Assembly (NCBI GenBank): GCA_964521715.1
Contig: CAZFSS010000019.1
Span: 1 to 64,000, forward strand
DNA: 64,000 nt
Source of the DNA: DAOVRD01 sp964521715
Lineage (GTDB): Bacteria > Planctomycetota > Brocadiia > SM23-32
Direction of reading: 5' to 3'
The notes beneath the pieces are model-generated. The model was not told where the DNA came from and ran no database searches. It worked only from the letters and a program-made list of their open reading frames with translations. The stretch's first letter is position 1; the number at the start of each line of letters is the position of its first letter. Positions 49,491 through 58,255 of the stretch are shown one piece after another. The position numbers and the translations under genes are program-made.

Positions 49491-51062
49491 ATGCCAATGG
49501 ATTTGCCAGAGGCCCTCCCACCGGTGTCCGACCTCTACGGGCGGCTTCTCGAAGAGTTCGCCGACCAGATCGGCGAGAAGGGGACCTCGTATGGTCAGCC
49601 GAGCCGCAGCGTGCGGGAGGAGATCGTCCGGTGCGTCTGGTTCGGCGGCCACTTCTCCGGCGAAGGCCTGACCACGGACGACGGCCGGCGCCTGGAGGTG
49701 ATCTCGCCCGGCTGGTGGAACGTGGAAGGCGGCCCCGACTTCATCAGGGCCGAGCTCCTGCTGGAGGGTGCCGGCCGCGTCATCGGCGACGTGGAGGTCC
49801 ACACCCTCGCCTCCTCCTGGTACTCCCACGGACACGACCAGCAGGCCGACTACAACGGCGTCGTGCTGCACGTCGTGATGTGGGACGACCGCCGGGAGCC
49901 CGCCGTCCAGACCCAGGACGGGACCCGGGTCCCTCAGCTCACGCTGAGCAGAGCCGTCGACGAGGATCTGGAAGAGCTCGTGGAGATCATCGACGCCGAG
50001 GGGGAACCGCCCGAGCAGCAGTGGCCGGTCACGGAGGGCAAGTACTGCGGACAGGCCTATCGCTCGGGCGAGATCGACTCGCGTTGGCTCGGACGCATGC
50101 TTGACGCCGCGGGGGATCACCGCCTGCTGAGCCGGGCGGCGGCGATCCGCGAGCTTCTGGAGAACCACCCGCGCGAGCAACTGCTCTACGAAAGGCTGGC
50201 GGAGGCCCTCGGCTACAAGAACAACCGCATGCCGTTCCTGGAACTGGCCGGCCTGCTCCCCATGGCGACGCTGAGGCGAGCCGTGGACCTCGAGGCGCCG
50301 GCCGAGCAGAAATCTCGGGCGCTGGAAGCCGTTCTCTTCACCGTGGGCGGGTTCCTGGAGGGCGCTCCGGGCAAGGACGCCGATCCGGAGACCATGGCCT
50401 ACTGCCGCCAGTTGCAGGAGGACTGGGACGCGATGGACCCGTCCATGGCGCCCGTCAGGCTCTCGCCCGATCACTGGCACTTCGCGGGCGCCAGGCCCGT
50501 CAATTACCCGGGCAGGCGCCTGGCGGCCCTGGCCCTCCTGTGCGCCGCCCACCTGCACAGCGGCCTGTTCAACCACTTCCTCTTGCTGGTCAACACCAGC
50601 CGTCCCGGCGGGCGGCAGCGGGCGGACGCGGCGCTGCGCAACGTCCTGGTCGGCGCGTTCACGGAGCTTGAGCACCCTTACTGGTCCTATCGCTACACGC
50701 TTGGGGGCAAGAAGCTGAGCCGGTCCCGCGCCCTGGTCGGGGAGGAGCGAGCGACGAGCATCCTGGTGGACGTTCTGCTGCCGATGCTGCTGGCGCACGC
50801 GCAGGCCGAAGACGACCGCGTTCTTGCCGGCTCGCTTCAGCAGCTCTGGGAAGGCATGCCGCGTCGGCAGGATAACGCCATCACCCGCCGCATGGAGCAG
50901 ACCACTTTCGAGACCAGGCAGGAAGCCCAAAAGGTCGTCAACTCCGCCCGGCGCCAGCAGGGCCTGCACCAGCTCTACCGCGACTGCTGCCGCCTGGGAG
51001 GGTGCCAGAGCTGCGTCCTCTACCTGGCGCACCGCGCCGGCAAGTCGCTGGCCGTGGAGTGA
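49491..51062 (+). CDS. DUF2851 family protein
   Basis: 523 aa. ATG 49491 (GGAG 7 nt upstream) begins 'MPMDLPEALPPVSDLYGRLL'. 'ISPGWWNVEGGPDFIRAELL' near 75-95, 'IGDVEVHTLASSWYSHGHDQ' near 103-122 and 'YNGVVLHVVMWDD' near 125 are the DUF2851 core, resembling a PD-(D/E)xK-like E-x-H arrangement. The C-terminus has a Cys cluster ('DCCRLGGCQSCVLYLA'). Members occur in Bacteroidetes, planctomycetes and others. Function unknown; a nucleic-acid enzyme is suspected from the motif pattern only. Convergent with GT4. Confidence 0.8.
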   Translation: MPMDLPEALPPVSDLYGRLLEEFADQIGEKGTSYGQPSRSVREEIVRCVWFGGHFSGEGLTTDDGRRLEVISPGWWNVEGGPDFIRAELLLEGAGRVIGDVEVHTLASSWYSHGHDQQADYNGVVLHVVMWDDRREPAVQTQDGTRVPQLTLSRAVDEDLEELVEIIDAEGEPPEQQWPVTEGKYCGQAYRSGEIDSRWLGRMLDAAGDHRLLSRAAAIRELLENHPREQLLYERLAEALGYKNNRMPFLELAGLLPMATLRRAVDLEAPAEQKSRALEAVLFTVGGFLEGAPGKDADPETMAYCRQLQEDWDAMDPSMAPVRLSPDHWHFAGARPVNYPGRRLAALALLCAAHLHSGLFNHFLLLVNTSRPGGRQRADAALRNVLVGAFTELEHPYWSYRYTLGGKKLSRSRALVGEERATSILVDVLLPMLLAHAQAEDDRVLAGSLQQLWEGMPRRQDNAITRRMEQTTFETRQEAQKVVNSARRQQGLHQLYRDCCRLGGCQSCVLYLAHRAGKSLAVE

Positions 51063-51072
51063 ACGCGGGCTC

Positions 51073-52245
51073 TCAGTCGGCGCAGTACCCGACGGGCCAG
51101 CGGGGGCCGACCCGGCCGCTGAGCACTCGCTCGTAGACCTCCAGGGTCCGTTCGGTCAGCACGTCCGCGTTGAAGTGCCTTCTGATGCGGTCCTTGCCCC
51201 GCCGGACCATCTCCTGCGCCTGCTGCGGATTGCTCGCCACCCGCAGCATCCCCTCCGCCAGGGCGCGGGGGTCCTTGACTGGCACCACGACGCCCGTGCG
51301 TTCAGGCACGACCGCCTCCCTGACGCCGCCCGCATCCGTGGCCACGATGGGGCAGCTGCTCGCCGCGACCTGGGCCAACGTGCTGCACATGCCCTCTTCG
51401 GAGCTGCTCAGGGCGAAGAGGTCGAACATGCGGATCAGCTCCGGCACGTCCCACCGGAAGCCCGTCATGACCAGCCGATCGGCCATGCCCAGCTCTTCCG
51501 CGTCGGCACGCGTCTGCCGGAGCAACGGCCCGTCGCCGACGATGACGACCCATAGGTCCGGCATCTTGCCCCGCACGATGGCGCAGGCCTGGAGCAGGTT
51601 CCGATGGTCTTTATGCCCGACCAGCGCGCCGATGTTGCCCACGACAAACGCGTCGTCGGGGATGCCCAGACTTGCGCGCAGGCCCGGCGTCGGGGGGACG
51701 TCCTCGAACGTGCCCGGGTCGGTCGCGCTGTGGACGGGAAAGATGCGCCATTCGGGCAGCCCCGCCCGAACCAGCGTGTCCTTGACGCGGTTGCTGATTG
51801 CGATGTGGGCGTTCGTGCCGGCCAGGTACTTGAGCCTGCCGAGGCGGAGCATCCGCCTTCCGACGGGGAACTCGATCCTCCGGTGGGCGACCACCTTGCA
51901 GCGCGCCATGCACAGGTGGGACGCCAGCAGGACGAGGGCGTGGGCGTGGGCCGTGTGCGAATGAAGGATGTTGAAGCCGCCGGCGCGGGCGATCCGGGCG
52001 ATGCGCCCGGCGGCCGGCAGGTCGGCTTCGCCCCTCATGCGCAGTTCGCAAACGTGCAGGCCGGCCTCGCGCAACTGCTTTGCCGCCATGCCCCGGCGCT
52101 GCAGGACGGCGGCGCAATGGATCGCCCTGCGCTGCAGGCCGCGCGCCAGCAGCAGCATCTGCCCCTCGCCCCCGCGCCAGCCGTGCTGGTCGTCAACGTG
52201 GAGCACGCGGGGCTGGACGCCGGCTCTCACCATGGGGACATGCAC
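51073..52245 (-). CDS. Glycosyltransferase family 4
   Basis: 390 aa, GT-B fold. 'VDDQHGWRGGEGQMLLLARG' near 17-36 is the donor-side N-terminal loop (GGxExx), 'NILHSHTAHAHALVLLASHL' near 92, 'AHIAISNRVKDTLVRAGLPE' near 145, 'VVGNIGALVGHKDHRNLLQA' near 200 and 'DLFALSSSEEGMCSTLAQVA' near 275 with the E-x7-E motif. It transfers sugars from nucleotide donors to lipid or saccharide acceptors. It follows the IMP cyclohydrolase by 70 bp on the same strand. Specific acceptor unknown. Confidence 0.88.
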   Translation of the reverse strand: MHVPMVRAGVQPRVLHVDDQHGWRGGEGQMLLLARGLQRRAIHCAAVLQRRGMAAKQLREAGLHVCELRMRGEADLPAAGRIARIARAGGFNILHSHTAHAHALVLLASHLCMARCKVVAHRRIEFPVGRRMLRLGRLKYLAGTNAHIAISNRVKDTLVRAGLPEWRIFPVHSATDPGTFEDVPPTPGLRASLGIPDDAFVVGNIGALVGHKDHRNLLQACAIVRGKMPDLWVVIVGDGPLLRQTRADAEELGMADRLVMTGFRWDVPELIRMFDLFALSSSEEGMCSTLAQVAASSCPIVATDAGGVREAVVPERTGVVVPVKDPRALAEGMLRVASNPQQAQEMVRRGKDRIRRHFNADVLTERTLEVYERVLSGRVGPRWPVGYCAD

Positions 52246-52315
52246 TTGCTCGGGTTCGGACGGGCGGCCGCAGTGACGTTCCCGACCCGCTCCGGCGACG
52301 ATCGGCGCGGCGTTC

Positions 52316-52918
52316 TCAGGTCTCGCCTTCGAGGGACGTGAGGTATTCCACGACCAGTGTGTCGTAATGGGCCGTGTGGCGGAACGCCTCGAGCGCGAGG
52401 GCGAAGTGAGTCTCCTCGGACAGCTCGCGGTCGTTCCGCTCCAACTCCTCCGCCACGGCGTCGTATCTCCCGGGGTCGGTGACTGCGGCGACCTGGGTGT
52501 AGTTCTTCGCTGCGGAGCGGATCAGGCTCGGCCCCGCAATGTCTATGCTCTCGACGCTGGGTATGGACTCCGTCCCGGACTCGGCAATGACGTCGACGAG
52601 GCCGTAGAGGTTGACCACCACCATGTCGATGAAGCGGATGCCGAGCTGCTGCATCTGCTCGAGGTGCGACTTGTCGTGGCGCTGAGCCAGCACGCCGGCG
52701 TGTATCTTGGGGTGCAGGGTCCTGACGAAGCCGTTGAGGATGTCGGGGAAGCCCGTGTACTGGCCCACGTCTTGCACTTGCACGCCGTGTTCGCCGAGGA
52801 GTCGGGCGGTGCCGCCGGTGGCAATCATCTCGATGCCAAGCGCACTCAGCCTTCTGGCGAACTCGACGATCCCGGTCTTGTCTGAGACGCTGATCAATGC
52901 GGTCGCTATTCTTGCCAC
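52316..52918 (-). CDS. IMP cyclohydrolase, stand-alone (N-terminal PurH domain)
   Basis: 200 aa. 'ALISVSDKTGIVEFARRLSA' at 7-26, 'IEMIATGGTARLLGEHGVQV' near 29, 'GFPDILNGFVRTLHPKIHAG' near 56-75 and 'IDIAGPSLIRSAAKNYTQVA' near 125 are the complete MGS-like cyclohydrolase domain, which closes FAICAR to IMP. The C-terminal AICAR transformylase domain of normal ~520-aa PurH is missing; the next gene is a glycosyltransferase. A separate transformylase must exist elsewhere. GTG start with GGAGGCGG upstream. Confidence 0.9.
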   Translation of the reverse strand: MARIATALISVSDKTGIVEFARRLSALGIEMIATGGTARLLGEHGVQVQDVGQYTGFPDILNGFVRTLHPKIHAGVLAQRHDKSHLEQMQQLGIRFIDMVVVNLYGLVDVIAESGTESIPSVESIDIAGPSLIRSAAKNYTQVAAVTDPGRYDAVAEELERNDRELSEETHFALALEAFRHTAHYDTLVVEYLTSLEGET

Positions 52919-52937
52919 TTTTTCCGCCTCCTATGCC

Positions 52938-53594
52938 TCAGCGATGGAGTTGCGCCGCCGACCCGACGAAGGGGTTCTCGAGCCGTTCCTCCTCGACCGT
53001 GGTGCTCTGCCCGTGGCCCGGCCATATTACGGTCTCGCCCGGCAGCGTGAAGACCCTCCGCCTGATGGAGCCGGCCAGGGCCTCCGGGTCGCCGCCCGGC
53101 AGGTCGCTCCTGCCCACGCCGCGGCGGAAAACCAGGTCCCCGCAGAACAGCTGCGGCGGGCTCTCGTCCGGCGCCAGCAGGCAGATCCCGCCGGGAGTGT
53201 GTCCGGGCGTCTCGATGACCCTCAGCGTAACGGCGCCGAATGGAAGCTCGTCGCCGTCCTCCAGCAGGACGTCCGGCGCCGGCCCGCCCGCCGACCCGCC
53301 GAACAGCGCCGTCAGGTTCGCGACGGGGTCGGTCAGCCGCCCGGCGTCCCGGGCGCCCACGCACAGCAGTGCGTCCGGGAACGCGGCCTTGAGCGCCGCG
53401 TTGGCGCCGATGTGGTCGACGTGGCCGTGCGTGTTGATCAGCAGCCGGGGCACGATTCCCTCCGCGCGGCAGCGTTGCACGATGCGGTTGCCCTCCGCGC
53501 CGGGATCGATGACGGCGCCCTCCTCATCATCGTCGTCTCTGAGCAGGTAAGCGTTCGAGACCAGCGGCCCGACTTCCATGCGGACGATCAGCAC
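52938..53594 (-). CDS. MBL-fold hydrolase (glyoxalase II-like)
   Basis: 218 aa. 'INTHGHVDHIGANAALKAAF' near 53-72 is the H-x-H-x-D-H zinc motif, 'IETPGHTPGGICLL' near 130 supplies the next His, 'LFCGDLVFRRGVGRSDLPGG' near 148-167 the Asp, and 'VIWPGHGQSTTVEEE' near 190 the last His. Full ligand set for two metals. Family members cleave thioesters such as S-lactoylglutathione or related cofactors. GTG start at 53594 (GAGG 4 nt upstream); an ATG 15 nt in is possible. 19 bp before the cyclohydrolase, so likely co-transcribed. Confidence 0.87.
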   Translation of the reverse strand: MLIVRMEVGPLVSNAYLLRDDDDEEGAVIDPGAEGNRIVQRCRAEGIVPRLLINTHGHVDHIGANAALKAAFPDALLCVGARDAGRLTDPVANLTALFGGSAGGPAPDVLLEDGDELPFGAVTLRVIETPGHTPGGICLLAPDESPPQLFCGDLVFRRGVGRSDLPGGDPEALAGSIRRRVFTLPGETVIWPGHGQSTTVEEERLENPFVGSAAQLHR

Positions 53595-53630
53595 GTACCT
53601 CGGCGCTCCTCATCGGTGGAGCCGGCAGGA

Positions 53631-55082
53631 CTAGTCCGGCCCGTAGAACTCGTTGACCACCTTCTCGACGTCGCACGGCCTGCTCTCTTCCTGTGAAGCG
53701 GTGGGCATGCCGAGCACGGCCATCTCCTTCACGGGATCTTCCTCGGGATCGCTCGCATGGGCGCGGTTCTGCAGCAGGTTCTGCCCGTAGACGCGCCGGA
53801 GCTCTTTGAGCCGCTTGCGGATCACGGACAGGGCGTTGCGGCCCGAGTAGAGGATGGCCATGCACTGGGTTCCCTCCCCTTCCTCGAGCGGCTGGCCCGT
53901 GGTGGGGTCCTTGCCCGTCATGTAGCGGATGAGCTCGTCGAACTCGGCCTGCGCGTTGACGTCCTTCAGCTCGTCGGCCAGTTCCTCGTAGAGGGACTGG
54001 GGCGCGTCCAGATCGGTGAGCCTTCGGGCGAGCTCCTCGAAGAGGCGATTCACGACGGGCGGCTTCACCTGGCCGGGCTGCGGCTCGCGGTCCAGCATGC
54101 CCTCGGCGGTCTTGACGGCCGCCAGGGCGTTCTTCGGATTGAAGGCCGCCTGCCGGTCCGCTCCCATGTGCGCGACGGCTTCCCTGGCCAGCAGCCGGGC
54201 GCGGGACACTATCTGCCGGGCCCTCTTGACGACCATCCCTTTGAGCTGCTCTCGGAACTGGGGGAGCTTCAGCGCGTAGAACTCCTGCGCCTCCTCCGCG
54301 CTCAGTTCCATGACCTTCATGGCCGTGATGAACATGCCGGTGCGCGCGAAGAAGTCGACCAGGTTGCCGGGCATGGGGTCGCGGTGCCGGAAGCTCTCGG
54401 GCTTCAGCACCACCATGGAGGTCTCCACCGTCTCGGGATCGATGTCGTCCAGCGCGCTGAGCACGAAGCCGCCGTCGGTGTAGGCGTACTTCCGGAACAG
54501 CCTCAGGTGCGCCTCGACCATCTCGGGCGTGGTTCCGGCCAGGACGGCCGGCTCGAAGAAGCTGTTCTCAGGCGTGGGGCTCTCCGCCTTCTGGAGCACT
54601 TCGTACTTGCTCAGCAACCGCCGCCTGGACTCGTAGGCGGGGTCCTGCTCCAGCGCCTTGCTGTCCTCGCGGAAGAAGTCGCCGAAGGTCCCCCGCAGGT
54701 TATCGCCCCGCACGTGCTGGCTGATGTGGCCGACGGCTTCCGTGATCTCGCGGACGGCGTTCGGGCCGCTGAAGACCAGCAGCGTGAGGCGGTTGGAGAT
54801 GCCCCGCACGTTCGGCTTGCCGAAGTTCTTGATGATGTACTCGATGATGAGCCTCTGGTAGCGCAGCGGGACGTGGCGCTCGGCGGGGTCGTAGATGGCG
54901 TCGCAGTACTCCTCGAGGAAGCCGCTGTCAGGGCGCGGGGCGTAGATGCGGGCGGCCACCAGCTTCACGTTCGCCCATAGCAGCCGGGCCAGTATCCCGC
55001 CGGTGCGGCTCTTGTGCAGGCTGTAGGGGGTAACGAGCGCGTAGGCCAGCTCTCCCCCGTCGTCCCATTGTGACTGAGCCAT
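53631..55082 (-). CDS. Large nucleoside-diphosphate-kinase-like protein (two NDK-type halves)
   Basis: 483 aa from ATG 55082, far longer than the usual ~140-aa NDK. The first half has 'ALVTPYSLHKSRTGGILARL' near 13-32, 'LTLLVFSGPNAVREITEAVG' near 95 and 'VRGDNLRGTFGDFF' near 118-131, matching the order of NDK strands ending in the G-T-x-x-G-D-F turn. A second run, 'SMVVLKPESFRHRDPMPGNL', then 'VDFFARTGMFITAMKVMELS' (near 205-245), matches the NDK N-terminus again. The catalytic His (N-x-x-H-G-S-D) is not evident after either. Uncharacterised relatives occur in planctomycetes. Kinase activity is unproven. Confidence 0.6.
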   Translation of the reverse strand: MAQSQWDDGGELAYALVTPYSLHKSRTGGILARLLWANVKLVAARIYAPRPDSGFLEEYCDAIYDPAERHVPLRYQRLIIEYIIKNFGKPNVRGISNRLTLLVFSGPNAVREITEAVGHISQHVRGDNLRGTFGDFFREDSKALEQDPAYESRRRLLSKYEVLQKAESPTPENSFFEPAVLAGTTPEMVEAHLRLFRKYAYTDGGFVLSALDDIDPETVETSMVVLKPESFRHRDPMPGNLVDFFARTGMFITAMKVMELSAEEAQEFYALKLPQFREQLKGMVVKRARQIVSRARLLAREAVAHMGADRQAAFNPKNALAAVKTAEGMLDREPQPGQVKPPVVNRLFEELARRLTDLDAPQSLYEELADELKDVNAQAEFDELIRYMTGKDPTTGQPLEEGEGTQCMAILYSGRNALSVIRKRLKELRRVYGQNLLQNRAHASDPEEDPVKEMAVLGMPTASQEESRPCDVEKVVNEFYGPD

Positions 55083-55372
55083 GGATCGCGACAAGCCTTC
55101 CAGAGGGGTCCGCAAGGGGGTATTCGTCCGGCAGACAAATGCGCACAGCGGCCACGCCGAAGGCCGACGCGCACTATAGCAGACGCGCCGAAACCGTGCA
55201 AGCGGGGCGGACCTCGAGGGGGGCCTCTGAGGCCCTGCGGACGGCCACGACGGGCCCACGGGCCTTCCGCGCCGGTCGTCTGCGTGCAATCATGCATCCG
55301 GGACGCAGAATCGCGGGCGCGCCCGGCCCGAATTCCGGCAAGGCGTGGGTGGCGCAGCGGCCGGCAGCCGCC

Positions 55373-55378
55373 TATAAT
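55373..55378 (+). promoter_or_regulatory. Consensus -10 box for hflX
   Basis: Exact TATAAT 52 nt before the hflX ATG; the -35 region (near 55350) is poor (tggcgc). The leader of about 45 nt contains the GGGAG ribosome site. Confidence 0.45.
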
Positions 55379-55429
55379 GTACGCTCCGTGCCCTTTTAGG
55401 CCGCGCCAACTGTGCGCGGGAGGGAGTCC

Positions 55430-56782
55430 ATGGCCGATCTGAAGCGTACGGACCTGGAGCTGAGGGCCGAACGGGCCATCCTCGTCCAGGTGGCCTCGCG
55501 GTTTAGCCCATACGACCCCGACCAGACGTTCGCCGAGCTGGAGAGCCTGGCGCAGACCGCAGGCGTGAAGGTCGTCGGGCACATCCGCCAGAAGCTGCCC
55601 CGTCCCCATCCGCGCCATTACCTGGGGAAGGGCAAGCTGGCGGACCTCGGTGAGCTGTGCGGACAGCTGGAGCCCGACGTCGTGATCTGCGACGACGAGC
55701 TGAGCCCGTCTCAGGTCAGAGCGCTCGAGGCGGCGCTCGACACGAAGGTGGTGGACCGCAGCGAAGTCATCCTGGACATCTTTGCGGCGCACGCGCGCAC
55801 CAAACAGGCGAAGCTCCAGGTCGAGCTGGCGCAGCTCGAGTACGAGTTCCCGCGCCTGACCCGGATGTGGACCCATCTGGACAGGACGGCTGGCGGCACG
55901 TTGGGCGGGCCGGCCGGCGGCGGCCTCGGCGTTCGCGGTCCCGGCGAGAAGCAGCTCGAAGTGGACCGCCGGCTCGTCGAGAGGCGCATCCACGACCTGA
56001 AGAAGGAGCTCGCCAAGATCGACAGGCGCCGGCTGACCATGGTCGAGGGCAGGAACGACCGATTCGCCAGCGTCGCCCTGGTCGGCTACACCAACGCGGG
56101 CAAGTCCAGCCTGATGAACGCGCTGACGCAGGCGGGCGTCTCGGTCAGGGATCGCCTGTTCGAGACGCTGGACACCCGCACGCGTCGCTGGCAGCTGCCC
56201 AGCGGGGACGAGGTGCTGCTGAGCGACACGGTGGGCTTCGTCCGGAAGTTCCCCCACCACCTGGCCGCGTCCTTCCACGCCACGCTGGAGGAAGCGTTTG
56301 AGGCGGACCTGCTGTTGCACGTGGTCGATGCGTCCAAGCAGGAGGCGGAGCAGGAGATCAGCGCCGTCAACGAGGTCCTTGAGGTCATTGGTTGCCACGG
56401 GAAGCCGACCGTGTACCTGCTGAACAAGATCGACCTGGTCAAGGACGAATCCGAGGTCCCCTTGCTCAGGAAGCTGGTCGGCGACGTCATCTGCACCAGC
56501 GCAGTCACCGGTCGCGGGCTTGACGAGATCAGGCGCCGCATCATCAGCCGGCTGGCCGCCGGCCAGGCCGAGGTCCTCGTGCGCACGGGCGCCGAAAACG
56601 GCCGACTGCAATCGTTCCTGCACGAGAGCGGCCGCGTGCTGCATCAGCAGTACGTGGGGTCAACGATCGAGCTGACGGTGCGCATCGATCCGCATTGCCT
56701 CGGCGTGATCGAGCGGATGGGCGGCGAGGTCGTCAAGCCGGGCGCCGAGGCGGATCAGGGGCGGCCGGCGGCACCGGCTTGA
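55430..56782 (+). CDS. hflX: GTPase HflX
   Basis: 450 aa. The N-terminal HflX domain ('FAELESLAQTAGVKVVGHIR', 'RPHPRHYLGKGKLADLGELC') precedes the helical linker 'LEYEFPRLTRMWTHLDR', the glycine-rich 'GPGEKQLEVDRRLVERRI', and the G domain from about 205: 'VALVGYTNAGKSSLMNALTQ' (G1), 'LSDTVGFVRKFPHHL' (G3), 'LLNKIDLV' (G4, NKxD) and 'TSAVTGRG' (G5). It splits stalled or stressed ribosomes. ATG 55430 follows GGGAG. Divergent from the NDK-like gene. Confidence 0.96.
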   Translation: MADLKRTDLELRAERAILVQVASRFSPYDPDQTFAELESLAQTAGVKVVGHIRQKLPRPHPRHYLGKGKLADLGELCGQLEPDVVICDDELSPSQVRALEAALDTKVVDRSEVILDIFAAHARTKQAKLQVELAQLEYEFPRLTRMWTHLDRTAGGTLGGPAGGGLGVRGPGEKQLEVDRRLVERRIHDLKKELAKIDRRRLTMVEGRNDRFASVALVGYTNAGKSSLMNALTQAGVSVRDRLFETLDTRTRRWQLPSGDEVLLSDTVGFVRKFPHHLAASFHATLEEAFEADLLLHVVDASKQEAEQEISAVNEVLEVIGCHGKPTVYLLNKIDLVKDESEVPLLRKLVGDVICTSAVTGRGLDEIRRRIISRLAAGQAEVLVRTGAENGRLQSFLHESGRVLHQQYVGSTIELTVRIDPHCLGVIERMGGEVVKPGAEADQGRPAAPA

Positions 56783-56920
56783 GAGCGTGCCTGCCGAGGC
56801 GCCGCCCTTGCGTCCGCTGCCTGGCCCTGCGACTTCATCGCATGCAGCCCGCGGCCTGCGGGCGCGTTTGCTGTGGGGCGTCTTTCTGGGGCGCGGCCAC
56901 TGCGGACGGACGAGGAGGGG

Positions 56921-58129
56921 ATGAGCGCAAGTAAGGAAGCGAAGCCGGCGTCGAGGAACATCTTCTTCCTCGGAATGGTGTCGCTCTTCACAGACCTGTC
57001 CAGCGAGATGATCTACCCGCTCGTGCCGGCGTTCCTGCAAGGCATGGGCGTCTCCAAGGGGGTCATCGGGCTGATCGAAGGCATCGCCGAGAGCACCGCT
57101 TCGGTGCTCAGGACGGTGTTCGGCCGCTGGTCGGACAAGGTCGGCAAGCGCAAGGTTTTCATCTATCTGGGTTACGGTTTGTCGGCGGTCTCGAAGCCCT
57201 TCCTCTACCTGGCTCGGTCGTGGCCGCCGGTGCTGGGGGTCCGCTTCGCCGACCGCGTCGGCAAGGCCGTCAGGACTCCTGCGCGCGACGCGCTGATCTC
57301 CACGTCCGTCAGCCCGCACAAGAAGGGGAAGGCGTTCGGCATTCACAGGATGATGGACCGGCTCGGCGCCGTCGGCGGGCCGCTGCTGGCGCTGCTGGTC
57401 CTGCACCTGTTCCGCGACAGCGATGACCCTGTCAGGCTCGTTTTCCTGTTCTCGTTCATCCCGGCCGTGCTCGCGCTGGTCTTCGTCCCCTTCGCGAGGG
57501 AGACGGCGCGCGAAGTCTCCGGGAAGCACGACGCGCACGCCGAGGGCATGAGGAGCGCCGGGTTCCTGATCTTCCTGGTCTCCTCCATCGTCTTCACGCT
57601 CGGCAACTCCTCGAACGCATTCCTGATCCTCAAGGCGACGGAAGCCGGGCTGGCGGTGGCCATGATCCCGGCCATATGGATCCTGTACAACATATTCTGC
57701 TCGATCTCCTCACCCATCTTCGGCTCGCTGTCCGACCGCGTGGGCCGCGCGCCCGTCATCATGGCTTCTTTCATCTACTACTCGATCGTCTACTTCCTCT
57801 TCGGCCTCTCGCAGGAGCTCTGGATGGTCTGGGTGCTGTTCGGCGCCTACGGCATCTACTACGGCCTGTCGGACGGGATACTGAGGGCCTACATCGCGGA
57901 CCTGGTGGCGGCAGACAACCGCGCTACGGCCTACGGCATATTCAACACGGGCATCGGACTGGCCCTGGTGCCCGCCTCCATCATGTTCGGGGCGATCTGG
58001 GACGCGGTCGGCAGCAAGTGGGCCTTCTTCGTCTCGGCCGGATTCAGCATGCTCGGGTTCCTGATCTTCCTGCTGAGCCTTGCCATGCGCGCACGCGCCG
58101 CGCGGCGGCCGGCCGAGGGCGGCGACTGA
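56921..58129 (+). CDS. Major facilitator superfamily transporter
   Basis: 402 aa with 12 predicted helices. 'FFLGMVSLFTDLSSEMIYPL' opens helix 1, and 'GRWSDKVGKRKVFIYLGYGL' near 70 is the MFS loop 2-3 motif (G-x-x-x-D-K-x-G-R-R). 'RVGKAVRTPARDALISTSVS' near 118 and the matching second-half 'GSLSDRVGRAPVIMASFIYY' near 270 complete it. This 'FTDxSSEM' group of uncharacterised MFS proteins is widespread in anaerobes. Start ATG 56921 immediately after AGGAGGGG. It lies 140 bp downstream of hflX. Substrate unknown. Confidence 0.88.
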   Translation: MSASKEAKPASRNIFFLGMVSLFTDLSSEMIYPLVPAFLQGMGVSKGVIGLIEGIAESTASVLRTVFGRWSDKVGKRKVFIYLGYGLSAVSKPFLYLARSWPPVLGVRFADRVGKAVRTPARDALISTSVSPHKKGKAFGIHRMMDRLGAVGGPLLALLVLHLFRDSDDPVRLVFLFSFIPAVLALVFVPFARETAREVSGKHDAHAEGMRSAGFLIFLVSSIVFTLGNSSNAFLILKATEAGLAVAMIPAIWILYNIFCSISSPIFGSLSDRVGRAPVIMASFIYYSIVYFLFGLSQELWMVWVLFGAYGIYYGLSDGILRAYIADLVAADNRATAYGIFNTGIGLALVPASIMFGAIWDAVGSKWAFFVSAGFSMLGFLIFLLSLAMRARAARRPAEGGD

Positions 58130-58255
58130 ACGCTCCGCCCCCGACGAGCGTGAAGGACGGCAGTCGGGCTCCCGTAGACTTCGGCCCTTGGCCGCAAGGA
58201 TGCCGTGTTGCGCACGCGAATGAGCGGCCCCCCTTAGGAAGAGAGTCCTGCGCTC

